From: Bacteroidales bacterium
Lineage (GTDB): Bacteria > Bacteroidota > Bacteroidia > Bacteroidales > UBA932
Direction of reading: 5' to 3'
Assembly: GCA_017614715.1 (NCBI GenBank)
Contig: JAGABI010000048.1
Coordinates: 1-33,155 of the forward strand
Length of the DNA: 33,155 bases
Positions 1-6,299 of the stretch are shown here, in pieces; the first letter of the stretch is position 1; every line of letters begins with the position of its first letter. The notes under the pieces are model-generated. The model was not told the DNA's origin and did not search any database. It saw only the letters and a list, made by a program, of their open reading frames with translations. The position numbers were made by a program, and so were the translations under genes.

Positions 1-1
1 C

Positions 2-724
2 CACTACGGCGGTGTTTCCGATACGGCTAACAGCCTGCTGGTGCTCAAGAAGTTGGTGTATGAGGACAAGTTCCTCACCCTGGATGAGTTTCTCGAGATT
101 CTCCGCAACAACTGGGAGGGCTCTGAGGGGCTGCGCCGTACCATCCAGACCCGCTTCAACTTCTATGGCAATGACGATGACGAGGCGGATGCCATGATGT
201 GCCGCGTCTTTGACGATTATACTGCAATTGTGGGCGAAGTGAAGGAGCGTGACGGCGTAAAGCGTCCGTGTGGCATCTCCACTTTTGGCCGCGAGGTGGA
301 TTGGAGAATGATGCGCCGGGCGACTCCGGAGGGGAGTCGCATAGGCGACATACTGGCCACCAACTGCTCGCCGACTCCCGGTAGCGACCGCAAGGGGCCT
401 ACGTCTGCCCTGAATTCATATTGCAAGATGGATTTCTCCAAGTCTCCAAGCGGCGCGACTCTTGAACTCAAGATTCTTCCCTCTTCTGTCAAGGGTGAGA
501 ATGGAATCAAGGCGCTGGTGGGCCTGATGAAGACTTTCCGCGAGAAACGCGGCTTCTATATGCACGTCGACGTGGTGGATACGGCAACACTGATTGACGC
601 ACAGCGCCATCCGGAGAAGTATCCCAACCTGCCGGTACGTGTCTCCGGCTGGTCCGCCCGCTTCACCACCCTCTGCAAAGAGTGGCAGGACATGATTATC
701 CAGCGCACCCAGCAGATCTGCTAG
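2..724 (+). CDS. Glycyl radical enzyme, PFL-like, 3' end only
   Basis: This is the C-terminal 240 residues of a pyruvate formate-lyase-type glycyl radical enzyme; the reading frame is open at the left window edge. What shows it is the region near nucleotides 310-415, which matches the family segment usually reading PDGR...P..G.D..GPTA..NS (here TPEGSR...PTPGSDRKGPTSALNS), and above all the C-terminal glycyl-radical loop RVSGWSARF, whose Gly lies 24 residues before the stop. The activase converts this Gly to a stable radical that relays to an active-site Cys. That Cys and the substrate-contact residues lie outside the window, so the substrate (pyruvate, a diol, choline, hydroxyproline or other) cannot be decided. 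The Trp after the radical Gly differs from the Tyr I associate with better-known members. The activase at 1230-2099 faces it on the other strand. Confidence 0.9.
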   Translation, partial: HYGGVSDTANSLLVLKKLVYEDKFLTLDEFLEILRNNWEGSEGLRRTIQTRFNFYGNDDDEADAMMCRVFDDYTAIVGEVKERDGVKRPCGISTFGREVDWRMMRRATPEGSRIGDILATNCSPTPGSDRKGPTSALNSYCKMDFSKSPSGATLELKILPSSVKGENGIKALVGLMKTFREKRGFYMHVDVVDTATLIDAQRHPEKYPNLPVRVSGWSARFTTLCKEWQDMIIQRTQQIC

Positions 725-747
725 TTCGTTACGCTTTTCTTCTTGTA

Positions 748-762
748 AAGCCGTGGCGGCTT
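748..762 (+). terminator. Possible hairpin after the glycyl radical enzyme gene
   Basis: Arms AAGCCG and CGGCTT flank a 3-nt loop, 24 nt after the stop codon. There is no T-run behind it, so it may serve as an mRNA 3' end rather than a classical intrinsic terminator. Confidence 0.3.
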
Positions 763-792
763 CATGTCTGATTATCAGCGTTTTCCTAACTT

Positions 793-818
793 TCGCTTGC
801 GCATTATTACGCAAGCGA
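793..818. repeat. Perfect 9-bp inverted repeat, 8-nt AT-rich loop
   Basis: TCGCTTGCG at 793-801 pairs exactly with CGCAAGCGA at 810-818 around CATTATTA. It is the first strong hairpin in the gap downstream of the glycyl radical enzyme gene. Neither side carries a clear T-tract. It may end either convergent transcript or belong to the structured element that follows. Confidence 0.5.
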
Positions 819-843
819 TATGTTGTAAAGGGTTTAATATCAG

Positions 844-1008
844 GTGTGTTGGTGCCACGGTACTCTGCCCGTTGCTAAAGGCTCCGAAATAGCTTCTCTC
901 CGGGCCAGTCGGATCTTCGCGTCTGTTCCCTACGAGGACTATTTCTACACCGAATACAAGGGGGCAGAAAAGTCCGAAGCATTGGAGGCGGGTGCCGAGC
1001 GGCGCTAG
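844..1008 (+). pseudogene. Coding-like fragment of 54 codons without a normal start
   Basis: This frame is open from 838 to the TAG at 1006-1008, with only a GTG at 844 as a possible start. Its second half (about 928-1000) has codon choices resembling the neighbouring genes and an acidic, tyrosine-rich peptide containing YEDYFYTEYKGAEKSE. I do not recognise a family. It could be the tail of a lost gene, a conserved piece of a dispersed repeat, or chance. The second half overlaps the hairpin-rich part of the gap. Confidence 0.2.
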
Positions 1009-1216
1009 CGGAAGGCGCCGGTGCGGCGATTTGAGGAGCACCCGCGGAAGCGGGGGCGACGAACTGCCGCAGCCAGCAGCGCACAAAAACGCCGGCCATG
1101 CGAGGGATGTCTGAGCGCGAAGCGCGAGTCCCCGAGCATAGGCGTTTTTGAAGCGGAAGGCAGGCGTCTGGAGTGACAGCGAGGCAACGCCTCCAAGCGA
1201 AGGTTTCTGCCCGAAG

Positions 1217-1235
1217 CGTTAGCGACAAGCTAACG
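1217..1235 (-). terminator. Hairpin overlapping the activase stop codon
   Basis: CGTTAGC (1217-1223) and GCTAACG (1229-1235) form a perfect 7-bp stem with a 5-nt loop. The TAG stop of the activase (complement of 1230-1232) lies inside one arm. No T-run follows on the minus strand, so a role in 3'-end formation is only inferred. Confidence 0.35.
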
Positions 1236-2099
1236 TATGAAACTGGTAAACTGCGAGATTTCTTCGGAACTGGGTTCCCGGAATCGTAGCTCGGGGAGGC
1301 CGAGTTTTTCCCGTTTGGCGTTGCCGAGAAGGTGATAGGGGATGACTTCCCATTCGAATTGCGGGTATGACTTTAGAAATGCGGCAGTTGCCCCTGCGAC
1401 GCCTGCCCGGTTGTGGTAATCAGGCACATACAGCACCCGGAAGCGGATGGAAGCACCGCTGGCTGCAACTGCATCCAGGTTTGCCAGCATCCTCGCCAAG
1501 TCTCCACCGGTCAGTTCTTTGTAAAGGGCCGCATCCATCATCTTGATATCCCAGAGCCACAAATTTGCGAACGGTGCTGCGGCCAGAAAATCCTCCAAAC
1601 GTCCGTCGCCAGATGTCTCAATTGCGGTATGCAGTCCGGCCTTTTTTGCAGCCTCCAAAAGCCCCTTGGAAAATGCAGGTTGTGCCATCGGTTCGCCGCC
1701 GGACAGTGTAATTCCGCCGCCTGAGTGGCGGTAATAGGGTTCGTCTTGAACGACTTCCTGCATAACTTCTTCTACAGAAACCCGTCTGCCGGCAATCTCC
1801 AGGCATCCGGAAGGGCATACCTTTGCGCAGGCATGGCACGAGGCGGGGGTGCATACAGATTGCCTTGTATCGCAGCTGGCCAGCGTCCCTTTGGCGTCAC
1901 CGGCGGGACAAGCTTCATCGCAGGCTCCGCATCCTATGCAAAGGCTGGGATTTAGCAGAATCTCCGGCCGGAACGATTGCGATTCGGGGTTGTGACACCA
2001 GGGACAATGCAGTGTGCACCCTTTAAGGAATACTGTAGTTCTTATTCCGGGACCGTCTCCCGTGCAGAAATGCTGTATGTCAAAAACTGTCCCGGTCAT
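1230..2099 (-). CDS. Glycyl radical enzyme activase (radical SAM)
   Basis: A 289-residue PflA-family activating enzyme. It would use SAM and a [4Fe-4S] cluster to abstract hydrogen from the glycyl residue of its partner, presumably the enzyme ending at 724. The radical-SAM motif is CTLHCPWC (C28, C32, C35), followed by a ferredoxin-like insert with two Cys sets (C54-C57-C60-C64 and about C83/C88-C91-C95) and the SAM-contacting GGEP motif near residue 134. Two extra clusters are typical of activases for the non-PFL glycyl radical enzymes such as diol, choline or hydroxyproline enzymes, which argues against a plain formate acetyltransferase. I chose the ATG at 2099, which gives MTGTVFDIQ and lies 10 nt past the priA stop; an alternative start at 2129 would overlap priA and add ten atypical residues. 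It is probably cotranscribed with priA. Its convergent position relative to the enzyme gene is unusual. Confidence 0.92.
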   Translation of the reverse strand: MTGTVFDIQHFCTGDGPGIRTTVFLKGCTLHCPWCHNPESQSFRPEILLNPSLCIGCGACDEACPAGDAKGTLASCDTRQSVCTPASCHACAKVCPSGCLEIAGRRVSVEEVMQEVVQDEPYYRHSGGGITLSGGEPMAQPAFSKGLLEAAKKAGLHTAIETSGDGRLEDFLAAAPFANLWLWDIKMMDAALYKELTGGDLARMLANLDAVAASGASIRFRVLYVPDYHNRAGVAGATAAFLKSYPQFEWEVIPYHLLGNAKREKLGLPELRFREPSSEEISQFTSFIR

Positions 2100-2109
2100 C
2101 ACAGATATG

Positions 2110-4125
2110 CTAGAGCGGATCCACGTCAATAATAATCTCCGAGGAGGGAGATGCGGCGAGCGTTGCGTTCACCGCTTTTGCTATGGCAGCCTTCTGCACG
2201 CGGGCGCCGGTATTGCGGGGAAGCTTTATCCAGATGTTGCGGATATATTTGCCTGCGATGCGGTCCACCGCAGGGGCAATGGCCGGGGTGAAATCTGTCA
2301 CCTTGCAGGCGGTAAGCTCCCGGGCAACCAGGCGGCAGGCGAGGTGGAGTCCCTCGGCAGATGAGTTCTTCACAGTGAGCTGTACCATTCGGATGTAAGG
2401 AGGGAAACCAAACAACTTGCGCTGCTCCAGCATTTGAGAGCGGAAAGCGTCCCTGTCGCCACTTTGCAGGGCCTGGAGCACCGGATGTTCTGCCTGCATG
2501 GTCTGGATGGCCATAATGCCGGTACCTTCCCGTCTGGAGACCCGTCCCCGGAGTTGCTCCAGAAGATAAAGCGCCTTTTCATCGGCCCGGAAATCTTGCA
2601 GCGAGAGGATAGAGTCGGCACCTACCACGGCCACCAGGGCCAGGTTTTCAAAGTCAAAGCCCTTGGTAATCATCTGGGTCCCCACCAGGATATCTATTGC
2701 GCCGCTCTCAAAGTCGCCCAGAATCTTCTTCTCTGCGGTGCGGGTCGCGGCCGTTTCCGCATCAAACCGGGCAATTACAGCCTCGGGAAAAAGCTCCTGC
2801 AGCTCCTCAGCCAGCCGTTCTGTGCCGCTGCCCCGCATCACGAATGTCCCGCCGCACCTCTTGCAGGCCGAATCAAAGGGGGCGTGCCAGCCGCAGTAGT
2901 GGCAGGAGAGTGAATTGTTGTATTTGTGGTACGTGAGACTCACGTTGCACTGAGGGCAGCGGAGAGTGTCGCCGCAACTGTCGCACTGTACAAACGAGCT
3001 GTATGAGCGCCTGGAGCGGAACACCATGACCTGCCGCTTCTCTTTGAGACAAGCGGCCATCATGTTCACAAGTTGCATTGAAAATGAGCCGCGGGCGTTG
3101 TGCATCCTGTACACCTTGCCCATATCTATCACTGTCACGGGGGCCTCTTGCGCGCCATGGTATTTCTTGCGCAGGGTCACCACTGCATATTTGCCTGTAG
3201 CTACGTTGTATAGAGATTCCAGCGAGGGGGTGGAGCTTCCGAGCAGGGTGTTGAGCGATAGTTTTGCGGCCATCATCAGAGCCACGTCGCGGCCGTTGTA
3301 GCGCGGTGCGGGGTCATCCTGTTTGTAAGAGGCGTCGTGCTCCTCATCCACAATAATGAATCCGAGATTCACAATCGGCAGGAACAGTGCACTGCGGGTG
3401 CCGAGTATCAAGTAGTTGCCCTCTCCGCTGACCAGCTTGTCAAAGATTTTCTTGCGCACCGGGGCGGTCTGTTTGGAGTGGTAGACCAGGAGTTTGTCGC
3501 CCACGGCCTTGCTCAGCCGCCGCTCCAGCTGCCGTGACATCGCTATTTCCGGCACAAGGTAAAGTACGCTTTTGCCGGAGGCGAGATGCTTCTTTATCAG
3601 CTGGATATAGATTTCTGTTTTGCCGGAGGATGTGATGCCGTCCAGCAGCACCGTCCTTTTGCCCTCATTGAAGTGGGCCTCAATCTGGTCCATAGCCCGC
3701 TGCTGGTCTGGCGACAGGGTCGTCTCTGAAGTGGTTGCAGGTGCCGCCTGGGGGCGGTTTATCTCCCGCTTCTTCTCTGTCTGGTGAAAGAAGGCGGCGG
3801 GGTAGGCACTCTTGAACACTTCCCCCACGGTGCAGAGGTAGTAATCTGCAACCGCTTGCCACAGGTCAAGTTGGACAGGCGGCAGGGGGCGGACGCTGGC
3901 AACTTTCTCTATCGGAAGGATTTTTTCTGCGGGCAGTCCGGCGGGCAGGGGGCAACCGGAGCGGTTGACTACTGCCAGATAGCGTTTGTGAACCATTGTC
4001 ACCACTACCCAGCATCCCCGTTCAACCTGCTCTGTAATCCCCTCCGGCACATAGTAATAAGTGATTCCGCCGTTGAATTTCAACGGTACAATCACCTCCA
4101 GATAGTGCCTCTTCCCAAGATTCAT
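2110..4125 (-). CDS. priA: Replication restart helicase PriA, short form
   Basis: A 671-residue superfamily-2 helicase that reloads the replisome at stalled forks. In order: N-terminal 3'-DNA-binding domain (about 1-108), a short polar linker (about 114-138), helicase lobe 1 with Walker A GITSSGKTE (163-171) and DEEH box (260-263), helicase lobe 2, and a zinc-binding insert with four CxxC pairs (C381/C384, C390/C393, C408/C411, C421/C424), then the C-terminal domain. Family members usually have 730-820 residues, with a winged-helix domain between the 3'-binding domain and lobe 1. Here only about 25 Gln/Pro/Thr-rich residues occupy that position, so the winged helix appears to be missing. The motif usually reading NRRGY before the first Cys pair is SRRSY here. 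Transcription probably starts at the -7-like box in 4158-4165. Confidence 0.95.
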   Translation of the reverse strand: MNLGKRHYLEVIVPLKFNGGITYYYVPEGITEQVERGCWVVVTMVHKRYLAVVNRSGCPLPAGLPAEKILPIEKVASVRPLPPVQLDLWQAVADYYLCTVGEVFKSAYPAAFFHQTEKKREINRPQAAPATTSETTLSPDQQRAMDQIEAHFNEGKRTVLLDGITSSGKTEIYIQLIKKHLASGKSVLYLVPEIAMSRQLERRLSKAVGDKLLVYHSKQTAPVRKKIFDKLVSGEGNYLILGTRSALFLPIVNLGFIIVDEEHDASYKQDDPAPRYNGRDVALMMAAKLSLNTLLGSSTPSLESLYNVATGKYAVVTLRKKYHGAQEAPVTVIDMGKVYRMHNARGSFSMQLVNMMAACLKEKRQVMVFRSRRSYSSFVQCDSCGDTLRCPQCNVSLTYHKYNNSLSCHYCGWHAPFDSACKRCGGTFVMRGSGTERLAEELQELFPEAVIARFDAETAATRTAEKKILGDFESGAIDILVGTQMITKGFDFENLALVAVVGADSILSLQDFRADEKALYLLEQLRGRVSRREGTGIMAIQTMQAEHPVLQALQSGDRDAFRSQMLEQRKLFGFPPYIRMVQLTVKNSSAEGLHLACRLVARELTACKVTDFTPAIAPAVDRIAGKYIRNIWIKLPRNTGARVQKAAIAKAVNATLAASPSSEIIIDVDPL

Positions 4126-4157
4126 CCTCTTAATATAAGAAAGTTTGAACTAAAATA

Positions 4158-4165
4158 CAAAAATA
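4158..4165 (-). promoter_or_regulatory. Bacteroidota -7 box candidate for priA
   Basis: On the minus strand this reads TATTTTTG, matching TAnnTTTG, 32 nt before the priA ATG. I see no good TTG at the expected upstream spacing, so support is partial. Confidence 0.4.
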
Positions 4166-4187
4166 CTGCGCATCAATGAAAAATTAC

Positions 4188-4195
4188 TAACTTTG
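4188..4195 (+). promoter_or_regulatory. Bacteroidota -7 box candidate for trxB
   Basis: TAACTTTG matches the phylum -7 consensus TAnnTTTG and lies 26 nt before the trxB ATG. No clear TTG stands 19-21 nt upstream. It probably drives the closely spaced run trxB-bamD-rpoZ-recN. Confidence 0.5.
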
Positions 4196-4221
4196 CGTGC
4201 TTAATTGTACACATTTCGCAG

Positions 4222-5148
4222 ATGGAAAGAGTCAAATGTTTGATCGTAGGCAGTGGCCCGGCCGGTTATACCGCAGCGATATATGCCTCCCGTGCGGGCT
4301 TGAAGCCTGTTTTGTATGAGGGGATGCAGCCCGGTGGGCAGCTTACAACCACGACCATGATAGAGAACTTCCCCGGCTATCCGGAGGGAGTTGATGCAAA
4401 TGTTTTGATGGATTCTTTCCGCCGTCAGGCAGAGCATCTTGGAGCTGACATCCGCTTTGGCTCCATTACCAAGGCCGAACTTGGCAAAAAGCCGTTCGTG
4501 CTGACCATAGATGAAACAAAAGAGATCGAGGCCGACAGCGTGATTATCGCCACCGGCGCATCCGCAAAATACCTGGGTCTTGACAGTGAGCGTGCATTCC
4601 GCGGAATGGGTGTATCGGCCTGCGCCACCTGCGACGGTTTCTTCTATCGCGGGAAGGTCGTGGCTGTGGTTGGCGGTGGTGACACTGCCTGTGAAGAGGC
4701 CACCTATCTGGCAGGCCTCTGCCGCAAGGTTTACATGATTGTCCGCCGCAACGTGCTGCGCGCAACCGAGGCGATGCAGAAAAAGGTGAGCGAGACGGAG
4801 AACATTGAGATACTCTGGGAGTGCCAGACGCAAGAGGTTCTTGGAGATGCAAGCGGTGTGACCGGCGTCCGTCTGGTGCGCAAGAGCGGCGAGGTATTTG
4901 ATGTAGATATCGACGGATTCTTCCTGGCTATAGGCCATCACCCCAACAGCGATGTGTTTGCAGAGTGGATTGAGACAGACGATGCCGGGTATATCAAAGT
5001 GAAGGAGGGCACCTCTGCCACCAGCGTGCCGGGCGTATTTGCGGCGGGAGACGTATGCGACCCCCGTTACCGTCAGGCGATAGTGGCTGCAGGAAGCGGA
5101 TGCAAGGCGGCCATGGATGCAGAAAAATACTTAAAGGAGAGTCTCTGA
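4222..5148 (+). CDS. trxB: Thioredoxin-disulfide reductase
   Basis: A 308-residue FAD/NADPH enzyme that reduces thioredoxin in the cytoplasm. The N-terminal FAD fold carries GSGPAGYTAA (residues 11-20), the redox-active pair is CATCDG in the central NADP domain near residue 135, the NADPH fold follows with GGGDTA, and the C-terminal FAD contact is the AAGDV segment. Length and motif order match low-molecular-weight bacterial TrxB. It is the first gene of a plus-strand run, and bamD starts 8 nt after its stop. Start ATG at 4222 gives MERVKCLIVGSGPAG, the normal family N-terminus. Confidence 0.97.
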   Translation: MERVKCLIVGSGPAGYTAAIYASRAGLKPVLYEGMQPGGQLTTTTMIENFPGYPEGVDANVLMDSFRRQAEHLGADIRFGSITKAELGKKPFVLTIDETKEIEADSVIIATGASAKYLGLDSERAFRGMGVSACATCDGFFYRGKVVAVVGGGDTACEEATYLAGLCRKVYMIVRRNVLRATEAMQKKVSETENIEILWECQTQEVLGDASGVTGVRLVRKSGEVFDVDIDGFFLAIGHHPNSDVFAEWIETDDAGYIKVKEGTSATSVPGVFAAGDVCDPRYRQAIVAAGSGCKAAMDAEKYLKESL

Positions 5149-5156
5149 CAAGTTAT

Positions 5157-5960
5157 ATGGGCAAAAAACTTTCAATATTGATGCTTGTGGCCGCAATCGC
5201 GGTGGCCTCTTCGTGCTCTTCACAGTTCGAAAAGCTCCTTACCAGTTACAGCTACGGGGACAAATACCGTGCAGCGCTCAAGTATTATGAGGATGAAAAA
5301 TACAGCAAGGCTGCGCAACTGTTCGAGAACATCGCGATGAATGTGCAGGGCGCACCCCAGGAGGATACGGTACGCTATTACTGGGGTATGAGCAACTACA
5401 AAATGAAAGACTATGTGACTGCCCAGAGCAATTTTCAAGAGTTCTTGCAGTCATTCCCGTCAAGTCCTTTTGTTAAGGATGCGGAGTTCTACATGATTGA
5501 CTGTATGTACGAGCAGACCTACCGATGGGAGCTTGACCAGCGTCCCACCGAGATAGCCCTGGCGTATATCACCAAGTACATAATAGAAAATCCTGATACC
5601 AACAACTCAAGGTACTGCATCATCATGCGTGACGACCTTGAGGAACGGCTGGACAAGAAGGCCTTTGAGGGGGCGCGCCTCTATTATCACATGGAAGATT
5701 ACAAGGCCGCTCACCGTGCCCTCAAGAACGTTCTCAAGGACGATGCTGACAACCAGTACCGCGAGGAGATACTCTACTTCACGGCTATGGCGTCATATAA
5801 ATATGCCCTCAACAGCGTCGAGGAAAAAAAGCGCGAGCGCTATATGACCTTTATAGACGATTATTTCAACTTTGTGAGCGAGTATCCGCAGAGCAAGCAC
5901 AAGGCAGAGCTGGACGGTATATACAAGAAGGTTAGCAAGATTGTAAAGAAAGAAAATTAA
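5157..5960 (+). CDS. bamD: Outer membrane assembly lipoprotein BamD
   Basis: A 267-residue lipoprotein of the BAM complex, which folds beta-barrel proteins into the outer membrane. The N-terminus MGKKLSILMLVAAIAVASSC is a lipoprotein signal with the lipidated Cys at residue 20. TPR-like repeats follow (for example YRAALKYYEDEKYSKAAQLFE, the YfiO/BamD hallmark, and later YMEDYKAA-type helices), ending in a basic tail. The open frame extends upstream into trxB, but the ATG at 5157 begins exactly at the signal peptide, so I use it. The partner barrel bamA lies at 16251-18776 in another operon. Next downstream, after 12 nt, is the omega subunit gene, an order often seen in Bacteroidota. Confidence 0.93.
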   Translation: MGKKLSILMLVAAIAVASSCSSQFEKLLTSYSYGDKYRAALKYYEDEKYSKAAQLFENIAMNVQGAPQEDTVRYYWGMSNYKMKDYVTAQSNFQEFLQSFPSSPFVKDAEFYMIDCMYEQTYRWELDQRPTEIALAYITKYIIENPDTNNSRYCIIMRDDLEERLDKKAFEGARLYYHMEDYKAAHRALKNVLKDDADNQYREEILYFTAMASYKYALNSVEEKKRERYMTFIDDYFNFVSEYPQSKHKAELDGIYKKVSKIVKKEN

Positions 5961-5972
5961 AAATTACATAAC

Positions 5973-6284
5973 ATGGAAATTTCTAAGAACGTAGCAAACA
6001 ACACGATTACAAGAGATTTGTCGGAACTGGCAGCGCCCACCGGCAATATCTACGAGTCGGTCATGATTATCGCAAAGCGCGCAAATCAGATTGGTGCCGA
6101 CATCAAGCAGGAACTCAGCCAGCGTCTCGAGGAGTTCTCTAACTACACCGACACCCTGGAGGAGATCAACGAGAATCACGAGCAGATAGAGATTTCTCAG
6201 TACTACGAGAAGCTCCCCAAGCCGACTCTGGTGGCTACCGAGGAGTTCCGCGAAGGTAAAATCTTATACAGAGAGGCGGAGTAA
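5973..6284 (+). CDS. rpoZ: RNA polymerase omega (Rpb6-like) subunit
   Basis: A 103-residue protein of the Bacteroidota omega/Rpb6-like family, which helps assemble and stabilise the beta' subunit of RNA polymerase. The middle part, TGNIYESVMIIAKRANQI, matches the omega/Rpb6 helix region (a YE...IAKRA pattern), followed by a charged helix rich in Glu and Asn. The C-terminus PTLVATEEFREGKILYRE also resembles the Bacteroidota form. The position directly after bamD supports the call. recN starts 15 nt beyond the stop; in other Bacteroidota I recall coaBC and a DUF4835 gene lying between these two, and they are absent here. Confidence 0.85.
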   Translation: MEISKNVANNTITRDLSELAAPTGNIYESVMIIAKRANQIGADIKQELSQRLEEFSNYTDTLEEINENHEQIEISQYYEKLPKPTLVATEEFREGKILYREAE

Positions 6285-6299
6285 GTTCGTTGGCGTGCC

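Larger units (their letters stand above)
725..1229. other. Gene-poor 505-bp gap full of GC-rich inverted repeats
   Basis: I see no convincing complete gene between the two convergent genes. The stretch holds many exact inverted repeats: 748-753/757-762, 793-801/810-818, 867-871/901-905, 988-995/1038-1045, 1001-1005/1015-1019, 1023-1027/1066-1070, 1041-1045/1050-1054 (GGAA loop), 1085-1093/1141-1149 enclosing 1098-1101/1136-1139 and 1115-1118/1122-1125, 1162-1167/1187-1192, and 1217-1223/1229-1235. The arms at 988-1045 and 1041-1054 share bases and so are mutually exclusive. Overlapping short open frames exist on both strands of the GC-rich part, as expected of non-coding GC-rich DNA. It could be a structured RNA, a dispersed intergenic repeat, or decayed coding sequence; strand is not determinable by eye. 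Confidence 0.55.

Noticed and set aside
875-1228. Minus-strand open frames of 103-117 residues in the structured gap
   Set aside because: They overlap in several frames, are Arg/Pro/Ala-rich, match no family I know, and the stretch is better explained by inverted repeats.
2100-2129. Upstream start for the activase
   Set aside because: It would overlap priA and add a non-family N-terminus; the ATG at 2099 fits the family alignment.
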